Assembly: GCA_017308255.1 (NCBI GenBank)
Contig: JAFKFN010000008.1
Location: 91,596-155,595 of the forward strand
Source: Altererythrobacter sp.
GTDB lineage: Bacteria; Pseudomonadota; Alphaproteobacteria; Sphingomonadales; Sphingomonadaceae
Direction: 5' to 3'
Length of the DNA stretch: 64,000 nt
A model generated the notes under the pieces. The model was not told where the DNA came from. It saw only the letters and a list, made by a program, of their open reading frames with translations, and did no database searches. Shown piece by piece: positions 36,289 to 44,204 of the stretch. A program made the translations under genes and the position numbers. Positions within the stretch are counted from its first letter, which is position 1. Every line of letters begins with the position of its first letter.

Positions 36289-36972
36289 ATGATGATCAGG
36301 ATCGAAGGCGTGCTGGACGAAGAGGGCGTGCGCCGCATACGCGAGATCATCGATGCCGGCCCCTGGGTGGACGGCAACGAGACATCGGGCCATCAATCGC
36401 GGCTGGCCAAGCGCAACGAGCAGCTGAAGCAGAATTGCGAGGAAGGCGCGCAGGCCGGCCGGCTGGTGCTGGACGCCCTGGGCCGCACGCCGGAATTCAT
36501 CGCCGCCGCGCTGCCGCTCAAGGTGTTTCCCCCGCTGTTCAACCGCTATCAGGGCGGGGAAGAGTTCGGCGCGCACGTGGACAACAGCATCCGCACGCTG
36601 GCCGGCACCGAGTTCCGCATCCGCAGCGATCTATCCTGCACGCTGTTCCTGGAACCGCCCGAAGCCTACGAAGGTGGCGAGCTGGTGGTGGAGGACCTGT
36701 TCGGCGAGCATCGGGTGAAGCTCGCGGCGGGCGACATGGTGCTCTATCCCGCGTCGAGCGTGCATCGGGTCACCCCGGTCACCCGCGGCGCGCGCACGGC
36801 CTGCTTCTTCTGGCTGCAAAGCATGGTGCGCAGCCATGAAGAGCGCGAGCAGCTCCTGCGCCTGGACCGCAGCATCCGCACGCTGAGCGCCGAACGCGGC
36901 GCGACCGACCCGGTGGTGATCGAGCTGACCAACCTCTACCACAACCTGATGCGACGCTGGGCGGATGCTTAG
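36289..36972 (+). CDS. piuC: Fe(II)/2-oxoglutarate-dependent hydroxylase PiuC/YbiX
   Basis: Protein of 227 aa, standard PiuC length. The iron facial triad lies in GAHVDNSIR (His, Asp) and [12 protein letters not shown] (His); the 2-oxoglutarate Arg is in [11 protein letters not shown]. PiuC-type enzymes are co-located with catecholate receptors and are thought to help iron release or siderophore modification. The start at 36289 was preferred for length; GGAAGG is upstream. Iron-regulated with the divergent receptor. Confidence 0.93.
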   Translation: MMIRIEGVLDEEGVRRIREIIDAGPWVDGNETSGHQSRLAKRNEQLKQNCEEGAQAGRLVLDALGRTPEFIAAALPLKVFPPLFNRYQGGEEFGAHVDNSIRTLAGTEFRIRSDLSCTLFLEPPEAYEGGELVVEDLFGEHRVKLAAGDMVLYPASSVHRVTPVTRGARTACFFWLQSMVRSHEEREQLLRLDRSIRTLSAERGATDPVVIELTNLYHNLMRRWADA

Positions 36973-36979
36973 GGGCTTA

Positions 36980-37014
36980 TGTAGCCCTTGACTACATTGT
37001 AGCCCTGAGCTACA
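36980..37014. promoter_or_regulatory. Tandem operators overlapping the toxin-antitoxin promoter
   Basis: Two 17-bp palindromes one base apart: TGTAG-CCCTTGA-CTACA (36980-36996) and TGTAG-CCCTGAG-CTACA (36998-37014). They overlap a promoter with -35 TTGACT (36988) and -10 TACACA (37011), 17-bp spacing. Expected to bind the HTH antitoxin. Confidence 0.82.
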
Positions 37015-37023
37015 CACCCCCTC

Positions 37024-37275
37024 ATGAAGCGGATCGCCTACACGCGTTCGGCCCTGAAGGTTCTGCGCCGGATGCCGGCGAATACCGCCAAGGTGATCGT
37101 GTCGAAGGTGGAACAATATGCCGCCGACCCGCCATCGCTGGCGAACAACGTCACCGCGCTCAAAGGGCGCGCCGGCATTCGGCTGAGAGTCGGAGACTGG
37201 CGGGTCATCATGGATGACGATGGCGCCGTGCTGGCCGTGCTCGAAATCGGGCCGCGCGGCGGGATCTATGAATAG
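37024..37275 (+). CDS. RelE/ParE-family toxin
   Basis: Protein of 83 aa: IAYTRSALKVLRRMPANTAKVIVSKVEQYAADP, LKGRAGIRLRVGDWRVIMDDD and AVLEIGPRGGIYE. RelE-like fold with the basic residues (Arg, His/Lys) of mRNA interferases. No ribosome site precedes the ATG; the predicted -10 box ends only 7 bp before it, so a leaderless transcript is likely. First gene of the operon (toxin before antitoxin). Confidence 0.9.
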   Translation: MKRIAYTRSALKVLRRMPANTAKVIVSKVEQYAADPPSLANNVTALKGRAGIRLRVGDWRVIMDDDGAVLAVLEIGPRGGIYE

Positions 37276-37285
37276 GAGAATGGCG

Positions 37286-37624
37286 ATGGGCACCGTAACG
37301 ATCGACCGCGCCGAGTATGATCGCCTGATCGAGGCGGCCGCCGAACTGGAAGACCTGCGCGCCTATGACCGGGCGATCGCCCGTCTTGAAGCCGGCGAGG
37401 ATGACCTGATCCCGGCGGAGTACGTGGCTCGCATTCTGGCGGGTGAGCACCCGCTGCGCATCTATCGCGAGCTGCGCAGCTATACCCAGCAGCAGCTTGC
37501 CGACGCATCGGGCGTCAACCGCGTGCAGATCGCGGATATCGAAGGCAGGCGCAAGAACGGCTCGATCGAGACGATGAAGCGGCTCGCCGCCGCGCTGAAT
37601 CTGGCGATCGACGACCTGGTGTGA
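37286..37624 (+). CDS. Xre-family HTH antitoxin
   Basis: Protein of 112 aa. The N-terminal part (VTIDRAEYDRLIEAAAELEDLRAYDRAI) wraps the toxin in related systems; the C-terminal helix-turn-helix is YTQQQLADASGVNRVQIADIEGRRKNGS. Start at 37286 with AGGAG 7 nt upstream; an ATG at 37280 is too close to it. Ten bp after the toxin. Should neutralise the toxin and repress the tandem operators. Confidence 0.9.
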   Translation: MGTVTIDRAEYDRLIEAAAELEDLRAYDRAIARLEAGEDDLIPAEYVARILAGEHPLRIYRELRSYTQQQLADASGVNRVQIADIEGRRKNGSIETMKRLAAALNLAIDDLV

Positions 37625-37721
37625 AGCGCGAAGGCGCCTGACTGCGCGCGGGGCCGGAATCTCCCTGTCGGCACACCCCACTCTTGCCAAATTCACCCCG
37701 TCCCGCGACACCCGGCGGCCG

Positions 37722-38801
37722 ATGCCGATCCTCTTCCTGCGCCGGTGCGCGTTTTTCCTCGCCTTGTTCCTGGCCGCGCCCGCGTCGGCGCATCCGGTGC
37801 CGTTCAGCTATCTCGATCTGGTGGTCGGCGACCAGGCGGTGGACGGCAAGATCCGCGCCCACTTGCGCGATGCCGGGCCGGTGCTGGGCATTGCCGACTG
37901 GACGGAGCTGCTGCGCCCAGACGTGCGCGAGGCGCATCGCAGCGCGCTGGAAGCTTACTTCGCCTCCCACATCGCGTTCGAGAACGGCGGCTTCCGGCGC
38001 GCCGAATGGGGGGCGATGCGGATCGTCGATTCCAACGAGGCGGTGGAGATCGACTTCCACATTCCCGGCAAGCCGCCGGGCGCGCTGACGCTCGACACCG
38101 CGCTCTTCACGGCGGACCCGCTGCACCAGACTTTCGTCAATATCTACGAGCACGGCGCCCTGCGCCAGCAATGGATCTTCTCCAGGGACAGCGCGCCCAA
38201 GACCTATTACCGCGGCAGCACGGCCGGGGTGCTGGCGGTGATGGGCACGTTCATCCCTTCCGGCACGCATCACATCCTGATCGGGCCGGACCACTTGCTG
38301 TTCCTGTTCGGCCTGCTGCTGCTGGGCGGCGGATGGCGGCGGCTGGTGACGATCGTGACGGCCTTCACCATTGGCCATTCGATCACGCTTTCGCTGGCCG
38401 CGCTGGACATCGTCAATCCGCCGGCGCGGCTGGTGGAGCCGGCGATCGCCCTGACCATCGTGGTGGTCGGTGTCGATAACCTGCTGCAACGCAAGGGAGG
38501 CGGCCGCGATCTGCGCCCGCTGGCGGCGCTGGTCTTCGGCCTGATCCACGGCTTCGGCTTCGCCAGCGTGCTCAAGGAATTCGGACTTCCTCAAGAAGCG
38601 CTTGGCTGGTCCCTGTTTTCGTTTAATGTCGGCGTCGAACTGGGACAGCTCGCCGTAGTGGTGGTCGCCGCGTCGGCATTGGTCGTGATCCGCAAACGCT
38701 GGCCGGCCGTGAGCAGCCGCGTGGTGACGATCGGATCGATCGCGGTCGTGGCAGGCGGTGCCTACTGGTTCGTGGAGCGGGTGTTTTTCGGAGGGGTTTG
38801 A
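37722..38801 (+). CDS. HupE/UreJ_2 family membrane protein
   Basis: Protein of 359 aa with a signal peptide (cleavage ASA-HP), an exported N-terminal domain (about 25-170) and a C-terminal HupE/UreJ_2 membrane domain of about six helices with His-rich motifs GTHHILIGPDHLLFL, TIGHSITLSLA and GLIHGFGFA. Some family members are thought to move metal ions such as nickel. Stop and start of the next gene are adjacent (TGA-ATG), so the MBL protein is co-translated. Confidence 0.88.
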   Translation: MPILFLRRCAFFLALFLAAPASAHPVPFSYLDLVVGDQAVDGKIRAHLRDAGPVLGIADWTELLRPDVREAHRSALEAYFASHIAFENGGFRRAEWGAMRIVDSNEAVEIDFHIPGKPPGALTLDTALFTADPLHQTFVNIYEHGALRQQWIFSRDSAPKTYYRGSTAGVLAVMGTFIPSGTHHILIGPDHLLFLFGLLLLGGGWRRLVTIVTAFTIGHSITLSLAALDIVNPPARLVEPAIALTIVVVGVDNLLQRKGGGRDLRPLAALVFGLIHGFGFASVLKEFGLPQEALGWSLFSFNVGVELGQLAVVVVAASALVVIRKRWPAVSSRVVTIGSIAVVAGGAYWFVERVFFGGV

Positions 38802-39854
38802 ATGAAGCGGTACGCGATTCTCGCTTCGATCATGGTCGCGGGTCTGGCCGCGGCCGGCGTTTCGGCCCAGCAAGGCGGCCCCGCGCGCCCCGGCGGCGGA
38901 GGGGGCGGCGGCGGACTGCCCGGCATCACCGACATCGAGAAGGTGAGCGACAACGTCTACAAAATCTTCGGCGCGGGCGGGAACACCACGGTGTTCGTCC
39001 GCAGCGACGGCGTGGTGCTGGTCGATACCAAGCTGGCCAACAACGGGCAGGCGATCCTCGATCAGGTGCGCAAGATCACCGACAAGCCGGTGACGATGAT
39101 CATCAACACCCATTCGCATCCCGACCACATGGGATCGAACAAGGAAATCGCCTCGGCCCGGGGCAGCATCCAGATCGTCGCCCAGGCGAACAGCGAAGCC
39201 CGCATGGCGGCGATGGACACGCCCAAGGTGACGCAGAGCTTCCGCGACACGCTGACGCTGGGCAAGGGCAAGGACCAGATCAAGCTCTACTGGTTCGGCG
39301 CGGCCCATACCGATGGCGATGCCTTCATCGTGTTCCCGGCCGAAAAGGTGATGTGCGCCGGCGACACGATGGCCTGGGACATGGGCCTGCTGGTCGATCC
39401 CACGGCCGGCGGCAGCATGGTGGCCACCCCCGAAACGGTGGGCAAGGCCGCCAAGACGATCAAGGGCGTGGACAAGGTGATCGAAGGCCACGGCAACGTG
39501 AACACCTGGGCCGGCTTCCAGCGCTATGTGGCCTACACCCGCAAGGCGGTCGACGTCGCCAAGCGGGGCAATGCCGAAGGGCTCGACTACGTGCAGGCCT
39601 ATGACAAGTATTTCGCCACCGACCCGGCCATGGCGCCCTATACCGGCGAAGCGCTGAAGCCGGGGCTCGAATATGGCGGCACGCCGAAGTCCCGTTCGCA
39701 GAACAACATCTATGTCGCGATGCTGGAGCTGAAGGGCGAGAAGCCGCCGCTGATCATGGGCGCGCCGCCGCCCCCGGGCCAAGCCCCGCGCGGACCGGGC
39801 GGCGGACCCGGCGGCCAGCGCAATGCGCCGGAGGACGAGCACCTGCACCTGTAA
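38802..39854 (+). CDS. Exported metallo-beta-lactamase-fold hydrolase
   Basis: Protein of 350 aa: signal peptide (cleavage SA-QQ), a Pro/Gly-rich linker, then the MBL fold with HSHPDHMG (two His plus Asp/His ligands), AAHTDGDAFI, AGDTMAWD and EGHGNVNTW (last His). The C-terminal tail is Pro/Gly rich and ends EDEHLHL. Probably a periplasmic di-zinc hydrolase; substrate unknown. The upstream HupE-like protein could supply the metal, an inference from coupling. Confidence 0.9.
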   Translation: MKRYAILASIMVAGLAAAGVSAQQGGPARPGGGGGGGGLPGITDIEKVSDNVYKIFGAGGNTTVFVRSDGVVLVDTKLANNGQAILDQVRKITDKPVTMIINTHSHPDHMGSNKEIASARGSIQIVAQANSEARMAAMDTPKVTQSFRDTLTLGKGKDQIKLYWFGAAHTDGDAFIVFPAEKVMCAGDTMAWDMGLLVDPTAGGSMVATPETVGKAAKTIKGVDKVIEGHGNVNTWAGFQRYVAYTRKAVDVAKRGNAEGLDYVQAYDKYFATDPAMAPYTGEALKPGLEYGGTPKSRSQNNIYVAMLELKGEKPPLIMGAPPPPGQAPRGPGGGPGGQRNAPEDEHLHL

Positions 39855-39883
39855 AGGCACACGCGCCTTTCGCGCGGATAGGC

Positions 39884-39915
39884 AAAGGCGGGATGGGGCA
39901 GCCCTTCCCGCCTTT
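39884..39915. terminator. Bidirectional terminator
   Basis: AAAGGCGGGA...TCCCGCCTTT with a 12-nt loop (TGGGGCAGCCCT), between the MBL gene and the convergent modC stop. A-tract on one side, T-tract on the other, so it works in both directions. Confidence 0.8.
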
Positions 39916-39929
39916 TCCATGCCGGCCAG

Positions 39930-40553
39930 TCAGGCCAGGGTGACGACCTTGTCCGCCAGCCGTTCCACCTCGGCGCCGCTGTGGCTGACCAGCAGCACGG
40001 GAATCTCCAGCTCGTCACGGATGCGTTCGACCAGTTGCAGGATCTCCTCCGCGCGCGGGGCGTCGAGCGAGCCGAACGGTTCGTCGAGCAGCAGGAAACG
40101 CGGCGCGGCGAGCAAGGCGCGGCCGATCGCCACGCGCTTCGCCTCCCCGCCCGAAAGCGTCGCCGGCATCCGGTTCAGCAAATGGCCGATGCCGAACAGG
40201 GCGATGACCTCTTCCCGCCCGATCCAGCGATCCCCCGGCGGGGCCAGCCGCTCGCCATAGGCGAGATTGGCGGAGACGCGGAGATGCGAGAACAGCCGCC
40301 CGTCCTGGAACACATAGCCGGCGCGGCGGCGCTCTGGCGGCAGGTCCACATGGCGGGCGCTGTCGAACAGGACCTTGCCCTCCACCGCGATCCGCCCGGA
40401 ATCGGGCCGGATCAGCCCGGCGATGCAGTTCAGCACCGTGGTCTTGCCCGCACCCGAAGGGCCGACCAGCGCGGTGAGGCGCGCATCGGAAACGAAGGCC
40501 AGCTCTATCGCCCTGTCGCCGATCCGATGCGCCAGCGCCACGTCAAAGAACAT
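39930..40553 (-). CDS. modC: Molybdate ABC transporter ATP-binding protein, short form
   Basis: ATPase of 207 aa: Walker A GPSGAGKTT, Q-loop VFQDGRLF, signature LSGGEAKR, Walker B FLLLDEPFGSLD, switch His VSHSG. ModC normally has a C-terminal molybdate-binding TOBE/MOP domain to about 350 aa; here the protein ends right after the ATPase core. Its start overlaps modB by 11 bp. Paired with ModAB this is molybdate or tungstate import. Confidence 0.92.
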   Translation of the reverse strand: MFFDVALAHRIGDRAIELAFVSDARLTALVGPSGAGKTTVLNCIAGLIRPDSGRIAVEGKVLFDSARHVDLPPERRRAGYVFQDGRLFSHLRVSANLAYGERLAPPGDRWIGREEVIALFGIGHLLNRMPATLSGGEAKRVAIGRALLAAPRFLLLDEPFGSLDAPRAEEILQLVERIRDELEIPVLLVSHSGAEVERLADKVVTLA

Positions 40554-41244
40554 GCGCGCGGCTCCCGCCCGAACGGCGCACCAGCAGCTCCGACACCACC
40601 AGAGCGGCCACCGACAGGATCACCGAGACGATCGACAGCCGCGTCACCAGCGCCTCGCCGCCGGGAAGCTGCAAGCCGGTGTAGATCGCCAACGGCAAGG
40701 TGCGCGTCTGCCCGGCGATATTCGACGCGAAGGTGATCGTGGCGCCGAATTCGCCCAGCGAGCGGGCAAAGCCCAGCATGGCCCCGGCGGCGATCCCCGG
40801 CGCGCTGAGCGGCAGGGTGATGGTCAGGAAAGCCCGGCCCGGCCGCGCGCCCAACGTGCGGGCGGCATCGACCAGCCGCCGGTCCACCGCCTCGATCGAC
40901 AGGCGCATCGCCCGCACCATCAGCGGCAACGCCATGACCGCGGCGGCCAGCGCGGCGCCTGTCCAGTGGAACACCAGCGTCACGCCGAAATTCGTATCGA
41001 GCCAGGCGCCGATCGGGCCGTTGCGGCCGAACAGCAGCAGCAGCATCCACCCGGTCACCACCGGCGGCAGGACCAGCGGCATGTGCACCAGGGCATCGAG
41101 CAGCAGGCGGCCGGGAAAGCGCCGCCGGGCCAGCAGCCAGGCCAGCGCGTAAGCCAGCGGCAGGGTCAGCACCACCGCGGCGACACTGACGCGCAGCGAC
41201 AGCGCCACGACGCTCCATTCCCCAGGCGTCAGCCAGGCATTCAT
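40543..41244 (-). CDS. modB: Molybdate ABC transporter permease
   Basis: Inner membrane protein of 233 aa with about five helices and the binding-protein-dependent permease motif (DAARTLGARPGRAFLTITLPLSAPGIAAG). It carries LVLPPVVTGWMLLLLFGRNGPIG typical of ModB. Start overlaps the modA stop (ATGA), and its end overlaps modC. Confidence 0.94.
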   Translation of the reverse strand: MNAWLTPGEWSVVALSLRVSVAAVVLTLPLAYALAWLLARRRFPGRLLLDALVHMPLVLPPVVTGWMLLLLFGRNGPIGAWLDTNFGVTLVFHWTGAALAAAVMALPLMVRAMRLSIEAVDRRLVDAARTLGARPGRAFLTITLPLSAPGIAAGAMLGFARSLGEFGATITFASNIAGQTRTLPLAIYTGLQLPGGEALVTRLSIVSVILSVAALVVSELLVRRSGGSRAHVL

Positions 41245-42017
41245 CCCGGGGTCCGGAAACCGTGGCGGGCGAAGATGGCTTGCGCTTCCGGCGAGGCCAG
41301 GAAGGCACGCAGGCCGGCGGCGTCGGGATGGGACGACGCGGCAAGGATCGCGATCGGATAGAGGATCGGCGGATGGCTGTCGGCCGGGAAGGTCAGCACC
41401 ACCCGCACCTTGCCCGATGCCATGGCGTCAGTGGCATAGACCACGCCCAGCGGCGCCTCCCCCCGCTCCACCAGCGCCAGCGCGGCGCGGACGTTTTCCG
41501 CCGGGGCGATGCGATCCGCGACGCCTTGCCACTGGCCCAGGTGCTCCAGCGCGGCCTTGGCATATTTGCCGGCCGGAACCGCATCGGGATCGGCCAGCGC
41601 CAGCCGGCCGTCGCCGAGATCGGCCAGGCCCCTGGCCGTGCTCCCCTTCGGTGCGACGAGCACCAGGGTATTGCCCAGCAGATCGGCCCGCGTGCCGGGC
41701 CGCAACAATGCCTGCTGCTCCAGCGTGTCCATCCAGTCCTCGTCCGCCGACACGAACACATCCGCCGGGGCGCCCTGTTCGATCTGGCGGGCCAGCGCGG
41801 AACTGCCGGCGAATGACAGCACCGGCGCCGGATGGCCTTCCATCGCCCAGGCATCGGCGGCTTCGCTCAGGGCTTCCTGCAAACTGGCGGCGGCGAGCAC
41901 GACCGGCCCCTTGCCGGGGGCATCGGCGCCGGTGGGCGCGCCGCACGCGGCAAGCAGCGGCAGCAGAAGCGCAAGAGCCAGCGCGCGCAGCCAGGCGGAA
42001 AGGGGGCGGATCGTCAT
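41241..42017 (-). CDS. modA: Molybdate-binding lipoprotein
   Basis: Protein of 258 aa with a lipoprotein signal (lipobox LLAAC, about Cys24) and the ModA fold: VLAAASLQEALSEAA, FAGSSALARQIEQGAPADVFVSAD (oxyanion-binding Ser residues), GNTLVLVAPKG and GVVYATDAM. Captures molybdate in the periplasm. The ATG at 42017 is only 8 bp from a ModE-like palindrome. Confidence 0.94.
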   Translation of the reverse strand: MTIRPLSAWLRALALALLLPLLAACGAPTGADAPGKGPVVLAAASLQEALSEAADAWAMEGHPAPVLSFAGSSALARQIEQGAPADVFVSADEDWMDTLEQQALLRPGTRADLLGNTLVLVAPKGSTARGLADLGDGRLALADPDAVPAGKYAKAALEHLGQWQGVADRIAPAENVRAALALVERGEAPLGVVYATDAMASGKVRVVLTFPADSHPPILYPIAILAASSHPDAAGLRAFLASPEAQAIFARHGFRTPG

Positions 42018-42024
42018 GGGCACG

Positions 42025-42044
42025 CTGTATAGTGCGATATACAG
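42025..42044. promoter_or_regulatory. ModE-like operator ahead of modA
   Basis: CTGTATA-GTGCGA-TATACAG, a perfect 7-bp inverted repeat with flanking CG/CG, resembling the TATA-N6-TATA core of ModE boxes. Its place next to the modA start fits repression when molybdate is plentiful. No modE gene is in the window. Confidence 0.8.
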
Positions 42045-42066
42045 AGCGTCCAGCCGCCGCCAGCCC

Positions 42067-43773
42067 TCAACGCTGCCCGGCGCTCGCGGCCCCGGCGGGC
42101 TCCGGCGGGGCGGACTTATTGGCCCGGATCGCAAAGGCGCTGGGCTGCCGCACCGAGATGATCAGCGCGCAGCGCACCCCGGCGGGATCGAAGGTCAGCT
42201 CCACCGGATTCTTCAATTCGTGCGCCACGATGCGCTCTATCAGGTCGGTGCCGAAGCCGCGCCCGCGCTGCGCCGCCACCGGCGGGCCGCCGCTTTCCTG
42301 CCATTCCACGCGCACCAGCGATTCGGCGATCAGGTGCCAGTGGACCGAGATCTTGCCGCCCGGCTTGCTGAGCGCGCCGTACTTGGCGGCATTGGTGGCC
42401 AATTCATGGGTGGCCAGGCCGAGCGAGAGGGCATCGTTCGGCGCAAGCTGGATATCCGGGCCTTGCAGCTCGATCTCGTGATCGCCGTCCTGCGCGTAAG
42501 GCAGCAGTTCCGCCTCCACCACGGCGCGGATCGGCGTGGTGCCCCAGTCGGACTGGGTCAGCAGGTCATGCGTGGCCGACAAGGCGCGAATCCGGCCATC
42601 GAGCCCATCGGCGAATTCATCCAGGTTGGACGCGCGCCGGCGGGTGAGGGCGATGATCGACAGGACGTTGGCCAGCGTGTTCTTGACCCGGTGATTGAGC
42701 TCGCGGGTGAGCGAATTGCGGATCGAGGCCTGCTCCCCCAGCCAGCGAAGCGTCGCCTCGTCCTCCACGGCCTGCCGGGTCAGCACCCGCATCAGCAGCA
42801 TCAGCAGGCTGGCGACCAGCAGGCCGAAGACGATGGTGGCGATCGACAGGATCGAAAGCCCCCAGTCCACCGGCTGGCGGATCACCAGGGTCCAGGGCTC
42901 GGTCCCGATCGCCACCCGTTCGAACGCCACGGCGCCCCGATCCTCGGCGCCGGGGGTGCGGGCGAGCAGGCGCTCAGGGCTGACCGGGCCATCGTAGAGC
43001 GCCACCTCATAACCGCTCGATCCTTCCAGCTCGAGCGCGGAGGAGAGGAAATCGGCGGCAGAGAACGGGCTGTAGATGAAGCCCTTGAGCCGCCGGCCCC
43101 CTCCCGGCGCCTGCTCGAACACCGGCATAAAGATCAGGAACCCCGGCCCCCCTGTGCCGCCTTCCTGTTGCAGCACGACCCGGCCGCTGGCGGTGGGGCG
43201 GGCGGTGCGTTCGGCTTCGTCCATCGCCAGGCGGCGGTGCGATTCGGAATACATGTCGAAGCCCAGCGCGCGGCGGTTGCGGGGCGTGTCCGGCTCCAGG
43301 AACGTGACCGGCACGGCATAGGGCTGCTGGCTGGTGTTCGACCGGGGATGGACTTGCGTGCCCGCCGGCCAGTCGCGCGCCATCTGGGCGTTGAAGGCGT
43401 CGATCTGGTCGGGATAGACCACGGCGGCCCAGCCGATCCCTTCCGATCCCCGGTTATCTGCATCCAGGCGCAATTCGCTGACGAAACGGCGGAAGCGGCC
43501 CGCCGGCACTTCGTCGAGCGTGGCGAGCAGCGCGGCGCCGGCGCGCAGATAGGCGCTGGAGGCATTGGCCCGCCGCTCCAGCGCGGAGGCGACGGCGGTG
43601 GCCCGGCTGCGCAGCTGCGCCGAATGGCGGCTGGCATCGCTGCGTTCGATAGCAAAGACGGCAAGCACTGTTATCGCGGCGACCAGTGCGAAAATCGCCA
43701 GCGGCATCGCCCGCGGGTAACGCACCAGCCATCGCTTGGTCCTGCTCCGTGCGCTAACTGACTGTCGTGCCAT
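42067..43773 (-). CDS. CHASE-domain sensor histidine kinase, HWE/HisKA_2 type (PhyP-like)
   Basis: Protein of 568 aa: N-terminal helix (AIFALVAAITVLAVFAI), periplasmic CHASE domain (about 50-300, GIGWAAVVYPDQIDAFNAQM), second helix (ILSIATIVFGLLVASLLMLLM) and a cytoplasmic kinase with phospho-acceptor LNHRVKNTLA and ATPase motifs HELATNAAKYGAL and GFGTDLIERIVAHEL. This kinase type feeds the PhyR-NepR-EcfG stress response, and the gene is divergent from nepR as for sphingomonad phyP. GGGGAG precedes the ATG. PhyR itself is not in the window. Confidence 0.92.
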   Translation of the reverse strand: MARQSVSARSRTKRWLVRYPRAMPLAIFALVAAITVLAVFAIERSDASRHSAQLRSRATAVASALERRANASSAYLRAGAALLATLDEVPAGRFRRFVSELRLDADNRGSEGIGWAAVVYPDQIDAFNAQMARDWPAGTQVHPRSNTSQQPYAVPVTFLEPDTPRNRRALGFDMYSESHRRLAMDEAERTARPTASGRVVLQQEGGTGGPGFLIFMPVFEQAPGGGRRLKGFIYSPFSAADFLSSALELEGSSGYEVALYDGPVSPERLLARTPGAEDRGAVAFERVAIGTEPWTLVIRQPVDWGLSILSIATIVFGLLVASLLMLLMRVLTRQAVEDEATLRWLGEQASIRNSLTRELNHRVKNTLANVLSIIALTRRRASNLDEFADGLDGRIRALSATHDLLTQSDWGTTPIRAVVEAELLPYAQDGDHEIELQGPDIQLAPNDALSLGLATHELATNAAKYGALSKPGGKISVHWHLIAESLVRVEWQESGGPPVAAQRGRGFGTDLIERIVAHELKNPVELTFDPAGVRCALIISVRQPSAFAIRANKSAPPEPAGAASAGQR

Positions 43774-43866
43774 TGACTCCCCGCCGGCCGTTTGGCGGCA
43801 CCCTTGCCCCTGCAGAGGCGCCCTGTGGCCGAACCGGCTCTATTCCCCGTGCTGATACCGTCCAAG

Positions 43867-43891
43867 GGAACCGGAGCAGGCGGCTTTCGTT
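43867..43891. promoter_or_regulatory. EcfG-dependent promoter, possibly bidirectional
   Basis: GGAAC (43867) - N16 - CGTT (43888) on the plus strand, the EcfG consensus, leading to nepR-ecfG. On the minus strand the same site reads GGAAC-N16-GGTT toward the kinase, one base off. This supports positive autoregulation. Confidence 0.82.
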
Positions 43892-44027
43892 CCGCAGATA
43901 ATCGTTAATGCACCATTGCCGATGCGCGGATGCAACAGGGATTCCATAGCAAAGCGCTTCGCGAGGAACTAAAGGGCTCTCGCGAGGCAGAATATGTGAG
44001 CGACTTCAGGGGGTGGACCGACAGCGA

Positions 44028-44204
44028 ATGGCCGAGACAGAAAAAGGCAAGGCGAAGCCCAAGGGGGGCGGGGCACGGAATGGAAAGCGACATGGCGCCG
44101 ATTGGGCATCCGGTTTGAAGCATCTTTACGATTCAGTCGTCGAGGAGCCTATTCCAGACGCGTTCAAGGACTTGCTCGCAAAGCTCGACAGCGGGAAAAA
44201 ATGA
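44028..44204 (+). CDS. nepR: Anti-sigma factor NepR
   Basis: Protein of 58 aa with a basic, disordered N-terminus and the NepR core WASGLKHLYDSVVEEPIPDAF followed by LLAKLD. It holds the sigma factor EcfG until phosphorylated PhyR binds NepR. I chose the ATG at 44028 over a GTG 5 codons upstream. Its stop overlaps the ecfG start (ATGA). Confidence 0.93.
   Translation: MAETEKGKAKPKGGGARNGKRHGADWASGLKHLYDSVVEEPIPDAFKDLLAKLDSGKK

Noticed and set aside
37515-39920. 801-codon minus-strand open frame over the HupE and MBL genes
   Set aside because: Antisense shadow; no ribosome site and no recognisable domain, while the plus-strand genes have signal peptides and metal motifs.
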